This document shows, in pieces, positions 44,826 to 53,068 of a stretch of 64,000 nt of DNA (position 1 is the stretch's first letter; each line of letters opens with the position of its first letter). The notes beneath the pieces were generated by a model. The model made no database searches, was not told where the DNA came from, and saw only the letters and a list, made by a program, of their open reading frames with translations. The stretch covers positions 160,321 through 224,320 of the forward strand of contig JAWKKV010000007.1 of the NCBI GenBank assembly GCA_041393015.1, given 5' to 3'. Position numbers and translations under genes: made by a program. The DNA is from JAGQYH01 sp041393015. GTDB taxonomy: Bacteria; Bacteroidota; Bacteroidia; Chitinophagales; JADIYW01.

Positions 44826-45600
44826 CTATTCTTGAGATGGTTAGATAAAGCAATGTCAAAAATCCAATAAAGAAGGAAAGTGTTCCTAGACTGCCAAATA
44901 AATGCATTGGCTTTTTAGAAAACTTAGTAACAAAAACAATGGATAGTAAATCCAAAAACCCATTGACAAAACGCTCTAAGCCAAACTTGGTAACCCCAAA
45001 TTGTCGAGCTCTATGCTCCACTACTTTTTCACCAATATGTTTAAACCCGGCGCCTTTAGCAATTACCGGAATATATCGATGCATTTCACCATATACTTCA
45101 ATAGATTTTACTACTTCAATTCTATAAGCCTTTAAGCCGCAATTCATATCGTGCAGCTTTATACCCGTCATAAATCTAGTAGTGCCGTTGTATATTTTAG
45201 TTGGAATGGTTTTACTTAATGGATCGAATCGCTTCTTTTTCCAACCACTAACGATATCGAAATTTTCTTCCTTAATCATTTTATAGAGTTCAGGAATTTC
45301 ATCCGGACTGTCTTGCAAGTCAGCATCCATGGTAATGACCACTTCACCACTGCAAGCTTCAAAGCCTTCGTTTAAAGCGGCAGACTTACCGTAATTTCTT
45401 TTAAATTTTATGCCCTTAATATGTTGGTTTTGAAGCGATTCTGCCTTAATAACGTCCCAAGATTTATCGGTACTACCATCATCCACTGCAATAATCTCAT
45501 AGCTGAATTTATGAGCATCCATTACCTTTTTTATCCAAGCAAACAAGGTTGGCAATGACTCTTCCTCATTCAATAATGGTATGACAATACTTATATCCAA
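44761..45600 (-). CDS. GT2 glycosyltransferase, C-terminally shortened
   Basis: A 279-residue family 2 glycosyltransferase of the undecaprenyl/dolichyl-phosphate sugar transferase type. It has ISIVIPLLNEEESLPTLF, IIAVDDGSTDKSW, VVITMDADLQDSPDEIPEL, and the MNCGLKAYR acceptor-side motif. Relatives carry two C-terminal membrane helices. Here the second is missing: after FFIGFLTLLYLTISRIGY the frame ends in a basic tail NTPINVSRRGR. The start is TTG at 45600, just after the DUF4199 stop, because MDISIVIP is the family start. An ATG at 45630 would overlap the previous gene. Confidence 0.85.
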   Translation of the reverse strand: MDISIVIPLLNEEESLPTLFAWIKKVMDAHKFSYEIIAVDDGSTDKSWDVIKAESLQNQHIKGIKFKRNYGKSAALNEGFEACSGEVVITMDADLQDSPDEIPELYKMIKEENFDIVSGWKKKRFDPLSKTIPTKIYNGTTRFMTGIKLHDMNCGLKAYRIEVVKSIEVYGEMHRYIPVIAKGAGFKHIGEKVVEHRARQFGVTKFGLERFVNGFLDLLSIVFVTKFSKKPMHLFGSLGTLSFFIGFLTLLYLTISRIGYQEILCRIKNTPINVSRRGR

Positions 45601-45601
45601 A

Positions 45602-46021
45602 CTATTTTTTTCTAGTGATAAAGAACGCAACGATTGCAGAAATAACCAAACCCATTGTATTGTAACTTATCAGCACTTGTGTAAAAGCAGGCGCTTCTAA
45701 ATCAATAGTTGGAAAAAACCAACGATAGAAAATACTTACTACTAAGGCAAAAAACAAACTCGACATCCAGCCGGCTACCCATAATTTTACGAATGTTATT
45801 TGAGTCATGATGGTTCTTCTAAAGAATATTTGAGCCACTACTACTGTTGAGAGTAAAAAGCCCATATTCAAGATAAACAACTGACTCTTAGAAGGTTCTG
45901 CTTCATTTTTGAACGCTAAATACCACACTAAGCAAAACAATCCTCCATTAATTAATCCACTTAAAATAACCGGCAATGGCGAGGCTATTTGAACATCATC
46001 TTGGTTTTGTTCTTTAGTCAT
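45602..46021 (-). CDS. DUF4199 membrane protein
   Basis: A 139-residue protein with four predicted membrane helices (VILSGLINGGLFCLVWYLAF, LFILNMGFLLSTVVVAQIFF, LWVAGWMSSLFFALVVSIFY, MGLVISAIVAFFITRKK). It matches the short DUF4199 type common in Bacteroidota, often encoded directly upstream of a GT2 gene as here. It overlaps the dihydroorotase-like gene by eight bases and touches the GT2 start, forming one transcription unit. Function unknown; possibly a flippase helper or membrane partner of the glycosyltransferase. Confidence 0.88.
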   Translation of the reverse strand: MTKEQNQDDVQIASPLPVILSGLINGGLFCLVWYLAFKNEAEPSKSQLFILNMGFLLSTVVVAQIFFRRTIMTQITFVKLWVAGWMSSLFFALVVSIFYRWFFPTIDLEAPAFTQVLISYNTMGLVISAIVAFFITRKK

Positions 46022-47285
46022 TTTGCGTCAATTTTCCTTGATGAAATGTCGCCAATACCTTTCCTTTTAAGGTTTTTCCCAATAGTGGACTATTCAATGA
46101 TTTGGAAGTATTTCGATTGCCATCGTACAACCATTCTTCTTTCGGGTTGACAATAGTAAAATTGGCTAACTGTTTAGCTTCTATACTCGGTGTTGCTACA
46201 CCCAATATTTTTCTAGGTTGTTGCGAGAGCCATTTCACCATATCTTCATGAACCTCCTGCCCTTCAAATGCGGCTAAAACGGTAGCGTAAGCCGTTTGCA
46301 AACCTATCAAACCCGGCGTTGCATATTCGAACTCTAATTTTTTACCTTCAATTTCTATAGGAGTATGTTGAGTAGCGATACAATCAATAACGCCATCTAA
46401 CAATCCTTTTTTTAAGGCTTCTCTATCTTTCTTAGATCTGAATGGTGGTTGGATCTTGTAATTGGAATCAAATGATGTAGCCAATTCATCCGTCATCAAT
46501 AAATGATGAACGAAAACTGAAGCTGTTATATCCAATCCTTCTTTCTTCGCCTCTTTAATTAGCGCCACACCTTCTTTAGTGGTGATCCCATAAATATGTA
46601 ATCTCCCGCCAGTATATCTTAAAATTTCAATATTTCGCTTGATCTGAATAATTTCTGCAATATGAGGAACACCCTTAATGCCCATTCGAACGGAATGTTG
46701 GCCTTCGTTTACATGTCCGCTATTCGATAGACTCTCATCCGTGCTCATGTCAAAAATAATTCCATTAAAAGGCTGAACATATTGAAGTGCTCGCAACAAC
46801 AATCCACTGTCATTGATAGCATGCGGCGCATCTGTAAATCCCTTGGCACCTGCCTTTTCCATATCATAAATCTCCGTGGGATCACTTCCCTTAAGATCTT
46901 CACTTACTGCACCCAATGGATAAACATCAATGCCTTTCCCTTTTGATTTATTGATGACATATTCAACCGACGATTTCGATTGAACAACAGGATGAGTATT
47001 AGGTGTAGTACAAACGGCAGTGAATCCGCCTCGCAAAGCAGTTTCTGCTCCTGATTCAATATCTTCTCTATGTTCAAAGCCCGGATCGGAAAAATCGGCA
47101 TAAAGATCACAAAAACCAGGCATCACAACAGCTCCTTTAAATGCTATTTCTTCTGCCCTCTTGTTTAAATCCTTGCCAATTTCTTTGATGATGCCATCCT
47201 CCACAAACACATCTACTCTTTTGTTGTGAAAAGAAGAGTTGGGATCACAAATTTTCAAATCTTTAAAGAGTAGTTTGTTTGTCAT
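46014..47285 (-). CDS. Dihydroorotase-like protein, probably catalytically inactive
   Basis: A 423-residue amidohydrolase-fold protein related to class I dihydroorotase by VVMPGFCDLYADFSDPGFEH, ETALRGGFTAVCTTPNTHPV, and DGVIDCIATQHTPIE. The HxH metal motif of active enzymes (DxHVHLR) is replaced by DLYADFS, and the catalytic Asp of ATDHAPH is replaced by Gln in ATQHTPI, so zinc binding and catalysis are unlikely. Some bacteria have a non-catalytic dihydroorotase homologue (PyrC') that assembles with aspartate transcarbamoylase; the same role is possible here. It is translationally coupled to the DUF4199 gene. Confidence 0.85.
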   Translation of the reverse strand: MTNKLLFKDLKICDPNSSFHNKRVDVFVEDGIIKEIGKDLNKRAEEIAFKGAVVMPGFCDLYADFSDPGFEHREDIESGAETALRGGFTAVCTTPNTHPVVQSKSSVEYVINKSKGKGIDVYPLGAVSEDLKGSDPTEIYDMEKAGAKGFTDAPHAINDSGLLLRALQYVQPFNGIIFDMSTDESLSNSGHVNEGQHSVRMGIKGVPHIAEIIQIKRNIEILRYTGGRLHIYGITTKEGVALIKEAKKEGLDITASVFVHHLLMTDELATSFDSNYKIQPPFRSKKDREALKKGLLDGVIDCIATQHTPIEIEGKKLEFEYATPGLIGLQTAYATVLAAFEGQEVHEDMVKWLSQQPRKILGVATPSIEAKQLANFTIVNPKEEWLYDGNRNTSKSLNSPLLGKTLKGKVLATFHQGKLTQND

Positions 47286-47295
47286 AACACCAATT

Positions 47296-49323
47296 TTAGT
47301 TAGGAATTAGTTTTATAATGGCCACTTCCACCAATACAAAAAGTAACGCCAAGAGCAAACATATTTTCCATAATGGCCTTCCTTGATCTCTTAATTGTAT
47401 CGCAGATTTTATGTCGCCCTTCGTGCCGGAAGAAATTTCTGTAACATTCGGGAATTGTTCCACCAAGCTGGCTCTATCGGCAAACTTCATTTCCGATTCA
47501 ATTCTATCCAAGTTAAAACTTAACCAAGCTAATACTTGATCGTTATCGGTAATTTTATAATGACCTGAATTAATCTGATCATTCTTATCTGTATTGATAA
47601 ACAATTTATTATTGATCACTCGCTGTTCCGGAATAAACTCAAAATCTTCTCCACTCAAAGTTACCACGTTGTCTTTCCTTTCTAACTTATAATCAATTGC
47701 CACCCATTGATTTTTGCCACCAACATGATACATAGGTTGATCTAAGCCTTTCAATAAAGAAATATTGTAAACCACCGGAGCATATAGCCAATGGTTTTGT
47801 AACTCCGAAAAGTTGCTGCTGTTAGGCACAGATTGAATAATCAAATTTCCTTCGTCTTTTGGATATAGGGTTAACAAAGATTCGTTATTGTTCAATCTTA
47901 AAATACTTTGCTCTTGCACTCTTCCTGAACTGACCATCGGAAAATATTTCTTTACAGACGGCATATCAATATTGGAAGGCAATTGTTCTACAATTCCCGT
48001 GAGTAATTTATCGGAAAGATTAGGTCGTTTCACTTTGTAATTCCCTGACTTTGAAGCGCCAAAACTTAAACCGGAAACAGATTTTAGTATTTCACTGTAG
48101 GTTTGAGCATTGGTTCCAGCAGTTGGAATTAACAAGGCATTTCCTCCTCCCGAAATATATTTTTCTATTGAACTAGCCAATCCACTGCTAATACTTTCTA
48201 ATTCGTTAAGAATGATTAGATCATAGTCTGAAAATTTTGAATAATCCAATTGGTTGCTCTGGCTTCTGGTTAAGTTGATGAATTCGTCTTCAGAAAAAAT
48301 ACTCTTAATGACATTTGGTGTGGTTCCATCAAAAACCTCTAATACCTTTTTCGTCTTCACTACATTGAAGGAGAAATAAAATTGATCATCAACGGTGATT
48401 GGATAATCGGTTAAGCTGATCTCTGCCAATTGCCAACCTTCTTTTAAAATATTGAAATAGAGTGTATCAATCCTTTCTTCCTCTGCAATTAAATTCATTT
48501 CTCGAATCGCTTGCACTTGATCATTGATTTTTAGTGTGATTCGCACATTCTTCGCATCAATCTCGCTGCTATTCTTGATTTTGTACAATACTGAGTTATT
48601 GCTGCCAATTATACTCACCGGATCAACCATCCAAACGCTATCAACATAAATATTCTTTACGTTATCAGCATTCAATTGAACAAAAACATGACGCTCTAAT
48701 GAATCCTTTTTGATCTCTGCACCTTTAATAATGCTCTTTTGAAAATCTGAAACAATGTAATTTTTCAATTGATCGGCATCAGATTTCGTAAACAAATATT
48801 CTTGCTTACCAATCACTTTCTCTAAAGGTTGGGTTTTAAATGATAGCTCTACACTTTCCAAATAAGTTAAAGCGTCTTCTTTGCTCTTCCAACGTTGCTC
48901 ATCAATACTCATTTCATTGGTCAACACTAAAAACTGATCCCTTTCGCTATAACTATTCACGATATCTACCGCACGTTCTTTTCCCCATTCGACCAACTCC
49001 ACTCCTTTATTTTTCAATCCCATGCTATAAGAATTGTCTAAATAAATACTCACAGCATTTGATTTAGAGACATCGGCATTTTTACCTTTCAAAAAAGGCT
49101 GAGCAAAGGCAAGCACTAGGAAAAACAGCACCAACAAACGACTTAACAACAATAGCCATCGTTTTAACTGGCGAATATTGTTACGCTCTTGTTTTACTTC
49201 TTTTAAAAATTTTACATTTGAAAAATAGACCGTCTTGTATCGCCTAAAATGAAATAGGTGAATAATAATAGGAATGGCTAAAACAAGAAGTGCCCAAAGG
49301 AATGACGGATTGATAAATTTCAT
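47296..49323 (-). CDS. BatA-domain membrane protein
   Basis: A 675-residue protein beginning with the BatA (aerotolerance regulator N-terminal) domain: MKFINPSFLWALLVLAIPII, IHLFHFRRYKTVYFSNVKFL, and a second helix RLLVLFFLVLAFAQPFL. A VWA-like segment follows, with the DxSxS-like YLDNSYSMGLK. The middle is periplasmic with beta-sandwich character, including a GATase1-like or DUF4159-like region around LIILNELESISSGL. A final helix lies at the C-terminus (WKICLLLALLFVLVEVAIIKL). Such proteins occur in Bacteroidota with unknown role. The dihydroorotase-like gene starts 10 bases downstream. Confidence 0.85.
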   Translation of the reverse strand: MKFINPSFLWALLVLAIPIIIHLFHFRRYKTVYFSNVKFLKEVKQERNNIRQLKRWLLLLSRLLVLFFLVLAFAQPFLKGKNADVSKSNAVSIYLDNSYSMGLKNKGVELVEWGKERAVDIVNSYSERDQFLVLTNEMSIDEQRWKSKEDALTYLESVELSFKTQPLEKVIGKQEYLFTKSDADQLKNYIVSDFQKSIIKGAEIKKDSLERHVFVQLNADNVKNIYVDSVWMVDPVSIIGSNNSVLYKIKNSSEIDAKNVRITLKINDQVQAIREMNLIAEEERIDTLYFNILKEGWQLAEISLTDYPITVDDQFYFSFNVVKTKKVLEVFDGTTPNVIKSIFSEDEFINLTRSQSNQLDYSKFSDYDLIILNELESISSGLASSIEKYISGGGNALLIPTAGTNAQTYSEILKSVSGLSFGASKSGNYKVKRPNLSDKLLTGIVEQLPSNIDMPSVKKYFPMVSSGRVQEQSILRLNNNESLLTLYPKDEGNLIIQSVPNSSNFSELQNHWLYAPVVYNISLLKGLDQPMYHVGGKNQWVAIDYKLERKDNVVTLSGEDFEFIPEQRVINNKLFINTDKNDQINSGHYKITDNDQVLAWLSFNLDRIESEMKFADRASLVEQFPNVTEISSGTKGDIKSAIQLRDQGRPLWKICLLLALLFVLVEVAIIKLIPN

Positions 49324-49457
49324 TAAAGCGCAAAGATAAATGAGTTAAATGATTTTTTCCCGATTTGATTTAAAGTTTTCCTATAATTGAACTTTTTTAA
49401 GCTTTGTGTTCTTTAAATCACTTTCAAAGACACCAGACACCTACAAGATTTTACCTT

Positions 49458-50180
49458 TTGAACGACCAGCCAAAAATATTTGTAATCATTCCGGCATTTG
49501 ATGAAGAACGCTCTATTGATAAGGTAATTAATCATTTACCTAAAAAAACAATTCATGAGGTTATTGTCGTTAATAATAATTCTAAAGACAATACAGTTGA
49601 AGTAGCCCAAAATGCAGGCGCCACTGTTTTAAACGAGCAGGAACAAGGTTACGGAGCCGCTTGCTTGAAAGGTATTGCGTATGTGAATGATAAAGTAATT
49701 GACAAAGCAAATTCAATTATCGTTTTTATTGATGGCGATTTTTCAGACTATCCAGAACAACTTCCCAAAGTAATTGAGCCCATATTGAAAGATGAAGTAG
49801 ATATGGTTATTGGCAGCAGAAGATTAGGCAATGCCGCTAGTGGAAGTTTAACACCGCAACAAGTTTTTGGGAATTGGCTGGCTACTAGTTTGATAAAATG
49901 GATCTATAAATATCAATATACTGATTTGGGCCCTTTTAGAGCCATTGGTTTACAGCAATTAAATCAATTAAAAATGCAAGACAGAAATTACGGCTGGACA
50001 GTTGAAATGCAGATAAAAGCTTTGCAACAAAAACTAAAAATTACCGAAGTAGCCGTTGATTATAAAAGAAGAATTGGTCAATCAAAAGTTTCTGGAACGA
50101 TAAAAGGAAGTTTAATGGCAGGTTATAAAATTATAGCCATCATATTTAAATACGCGTTTACCAGAAGCAATAAAAATTAA
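49458..50180 (+). CDS. GT2 glycosyltransferase (polyprenol-phosphate type), operon gene 1
   Basis: A 240-residue family 2 glycosyltransferase. IFVIIPAFDEERSIDKVINH starts the nucleotide-binding fold, VNNNSKDNTVEVAQ follows, IVFIDGDFSDYPEQLPK is the metal-binding site, and LGPFRAIGLQQLNQLKMQD the acceptor segment. No membrane anchor. TTG 49458 (LNDQPKIFVIIP) is chosen as start because upstream in-frame codons look like untranslated leader; this choice is uncertain. It lies 21 bases before the next glycosyltransferase and opens a five-gene run to 58128. Confidence 0.88.
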   Translation: MNDQPKIFVIIPAFDEERSIDKVINHLPKKTIHEVIVVNNNSKDNTVEVAQNAGATVLNEQEQGYGAACLKGIAYVNDKVIDKANSIIVFIDGDFSDYPEQLPKVIEPILKDEVDMVIGSRRLGNAASGSLTPQQVFGNWLATSLIKWIYKYQYTDLGPFRAIGLQQLNQLKMQDRNYGWTVEMQIKALQQKLKITEVAVDYKRRIGQSKVSGTIKGSLMAGYKIIAIIFKYAFTRSNKN

Positions 50181-50201
50181 AAACGGACTTTAGCGTCATC
50201 A

Positions 50202-51710
50202 ATGGAAACGTTCACCTTAAATATCATATGGCCTTGGGTTTATTTCGGCGTCATATTTATGATTCTGGTGATTATTATGGCATTTTGTTTTTCCGAAGTA
50301 GCCTTAGCTTTTAACTACATTAAAACCAAGAAGCAAAACAAAAAATTTCCTCTGCCGGCAACACCGGAGATAAAAGAATTTCCTTTCGTTACTATCCAAA
50401 TTCCCATTTTTAATGAAAAATATGTAGCGGAAAGAGTGATAAGATCAGCCATTACGGTTGATTATCCAAAAGACAAACTTCAAATCCAAGTGTTAGATGA
50501 TTCAACTGATGAAACCGTAGCTATTTCTGAAAAAATTGTTAACGAACTTTCTAAAGAAGGATTTGATATCATTCTCTTACATAGAAAAAATAGAGAAGGA
50601 TTTAAGGCAGGCGCTTTAAGAGATGCTATGCCAAATTGCAAAGGAGAGTTTGTTGCCATTTTTGATGCGGATTTCATTATTCAACCCAACTTTTTGAAAG
50701 AAACGATACCTTATTTTATTAATCCAAAAGTTGGAATGGTGCAAACTCGTTGGGGACATTTAAATGAGAAGTATTCATTGCTCACTAAAATCCAAAGCTT
50801 CTTTATCGACATCCATTTTAGTGTTCAACATACTGGCAGAAGTGCTTACAATTACTTCATTAACTTTAATGGAACGGCCGGTATCTGGAGAAAATCTTGT
50901 ATTGAAGACGCTGGTGGTTGGACACCCGACACTTTAACAGAAGATTTAGATTTAAGTTATAGAGCACAATTAAAAGGTTGGAAATTTAAATACAAAGAGG
51001 GCGTCATTTCTCCGGCAGAGTTACCGGCTCATATGGCTGGCATCAAATCTCAACAATTTAGATGGATAAAAGGAGGCACACAAGTAGGTATTAAATTATT
51101 TAAAGCATTAGGTAGCAGTAATGCTAGTTTCAAACAGAAATGGTTTGGCTATACCCATATTTTTGCAGGATCTACTTATTTATTATCGTTTATGCTGTTT
51201 GTTTTAAGTGTCCCCTTGATCTATATTTTTAAGTTTACACCCATTGGTGTTTTTATTCCATACATGTCGCTTTTTATGTTGAGCACTATTGCGGTAATGT
51301 TTACCGGTGGCATTTCATTTTATAATACAGAACATGAGGTAAAACATAAATTCCTGAGTTTAATATTTCGGTTTTCGACATTCCTCTTATTTACAATGGG
51401 CTTATCGCTTAACAATACCATCGCTACTATTGAAGGCATCACCGGAAAAAAATCGGACTTTATCAGAACGCCTAAATTTAATCTCTCCAACCAAAAAACC
51501 AATAATCAATGGTCTAAATTTTCTTACATCAGTAAAGGCTTAGGCGGTCAAGTTATCATGGAAATCCTACTACTATTGTATTTCATTTTTGGAATAGGCT
51601 TGGGGATTTACTATCAATTTTATCATCTTATTCCACTACATTTAATGCTAGCAATTGGTTACGGTATGATTGTTTACTACTCCATTAAACATGCTATTAT
51701 TGAGAAATGA
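50202..51710 (+). CDS. Processive GT2 glycosyltransferase (cellulose-synthase/CslA-like), operon gene 2
   Basis: A 502-residue membrane glycosyltransferase. There is one N-terminal helix (VYFGVIFMILVIIMAFCFSE), a GT2 catalytic core with QVLDDSTDE, FDADFIIQPNFL, TEDLDLSYRAQ, and the processive QQFRWIKGG motif (QxxRW). Four or so C-terminal helices follow. This layout fits a beta-glycan or lipid-linked polysaccharide synthase similar to plant CslA/bacterial Bcs-like enzymes. The family name suits ceramide glucosyltransferase-like proteins too. The next gene overlaps it by four bases. Confidence 0.92.
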   Translation: METFTLNIIWPWVYFGVIFMILVIIMAFCFSEVALAFNYIKTKKQNKKFPLPATPEIKEFPFVTIQIPIFNEKYVAERVIRSAITVDYPKDKLQIQVLDDSTDETVAISEKIVNELSKEGFDIILLHRKNREGFKAGALRDAMPNCKGEFVAIFDADFIIQPNFLKETIPYFINPKVGMVQTRWGHLNEKYSLLTKIQSFFIDIHFSVQHTGRSAYNYFINFNGTAGIWRKSCIEDAGGWTPDTLTEDLDLSYRAQLKGWKFKYKEGVISPAELPAHMAGIKSQQFRWIKGGTQVGIKLFKALGSSNASFKQKWFGYTHIFAGSTYLLSFMLFVLSVPLIYIFKFTPIGVFIPYMSLFMLSTIAVMFTGGISFYNTEHEVKHKFLSLIFRFSTFLLFTMGLSLNNTIATIEGITGKKSDFIRTPKFNLSNQKTNNQWSKFSYISKGLGGQVIMEILLLLYFIFGIGLGIYYQFYHLIPLHLMLAIGYGMIVYYSIKHAIIEK

Positions 51711-53068
51711 TTGGGCAACAAAAAGACAGCTATCTTGATCCTATTCGTTGGTTTTTAGCCCTCGCCTTTCTATTACTAATCTTTTACTTCAACTATTATT
51801 TAGACAGAACAAATTTTACACTGCTAATAAGCTTATACAGCGCGGTATTTATCGCCTATCTTACGTTGTTGAATCAACGTTTTTTCAAGCTTTCCAATCA
51901 TTTTAGGAATCTACTGATATTAGGAATATTGGCTCGGTTTATAATCCTCTTTAGTTTACCCAACCTTTCCGACGACTATTTTAGGTTTTTATGGGATGGC
52001 ACCTTGATCAATAATGGTGATAACCCATTTGACTTTAAACCTGGTGTCTTTCTAGAGCAAACAGCTTTTTCAACTGATCAAATGAAGCTACTGTTCAGTA
52101 ACATGAATTCACCCAACTACTTTTCAGTCTATCCGCCCATCAATCAATATATTTTTAGTTGCTCAACTTATCTATTTCCAAACAACATAAAAGGTGCGGT
52201 AATCATCATGAAGCTTTTTATGTTTGCATTTGAGTTGCTCTCCATTTTCTCAATTTATAACATTACCACTCAACTAAAATGGAATAAAAATGCAGTATTA
52301 TGGTATGCCCTCAATCCATTAATTATTATTGAATTCTGCGGCAACCTCCACTTTGAAGGCATCATGATTGCCTTTCTACTTATTGCTATTTACTTACTGA
52401 CTATTAACAAATGGATGTTATCTGCTGTCATTTTTAGTGGAGCCATTTTAACAAAACTCCATCCATTAATGCTTTTACCTTTTTTTATGAAATATTTAGG
52501 TTGGAAAAAAGGCATTGGCTTTGCTTCTATTGCTGGCTTATGCTGCTTGATAATTGCAGCCTCATTGTTTCTGCCGATAGAATTTGCTGTATCAAGGTTC
52601 CAAAATATTGGAGAAAGTTTGGAGTTATACTATCAGACTTTTGAATTCAACGCCAGTATTTATTACCTGTTAAGATTAATTGGCTACCAAATTTATGGTT
52701 ACAACGCCATTGCACTCATTGGAAAAATTTTGTTGGCATTAAATATCATCGCTTTGCTATGGATCTTTATCCGACAGAAAGCGTCCATCAAATCGTTGAT
52801 ATTAAGCATCACTTTTGCCTATTTAATTTACAATTTACTCGCAACAACCGTTCATCCATGGTATATACTAGCGATTTTACCCTTTGCTTTGTTGATAAAT
52901 TTCAAAACACCGTTGTTATGGTCTGCATTGGTCGTTTTATCTTACTTTGCATATAGTACTTTAGATTGGCATGAAAATTTCTATTTCGTAATCATAGAAT
53001 ATACTTTCATCTTTGCAGTTCTTATATATGAACTTAAAACAACTAAAATTATAAATGAGATCGAGTAA
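51707..53068 (+). CDS. Polytopic membrane protein, possible GT87/GT-C-like transferase, operon gene 3
   Basis: A 453-residue protein with about 10-12 transmembrane helices. After the first helices, NLSDDYFRFLWDGTLINNGD is the GT-C-like acidic loop: the Asp-Asp before a Tyr/Phe-Arg stretch resembles the catalytic loop of membrane mannosyl- and arabinosyltransferases (GT87/DUF2029 type). LWYALNPLIIIEFCGNLHFE and TKLHPLMLLPFFMKY are also of this style. It is probably a polyprenol-phosphate-sugar-dependent transferase using the lipid-linked sugar made by gene 1. The start overlaps gene 2 by four bases. Confidence 0.78.
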   Translation: MIGQQKDSYLDPIRWFLALAFLLLIFYFNYYLDRTNFTLLISLYSAVFIAYLTLLNQRFFKLSNHFRNLLILGILARFIILFSLPNLSDDYFRFLWDGTLINNGDNPFDFKPGVFLEQTAFSTDQMKLLFSNMNSPNYFSVYPPINQYIFSCSTYLFPNNIKGAVIIMKLFMFAFELLSIFSIYNITTQLKWNKNAVLWYALNPLIIIEFCGNLHFEGIMIAFLLIAIYLLTINKWMLSAVIFSGAILTKLHPLMLLPFFMKYLGWKKGIGFASIAGLCCLIIAASLFLPIEFAVSRFQNIGESLELYYQTFEFNASIYYLLRLIGYQIYGYNAIALIGKILLALNIIALLWIFIRQKASIKSLILSITFAYLIYNLLATTVHPWYILAILPFALLINFKTPLLWSALVVLSYFAYSTLDWHENFYFVIIEYTFIFAVLIYELKTTKIINEIE

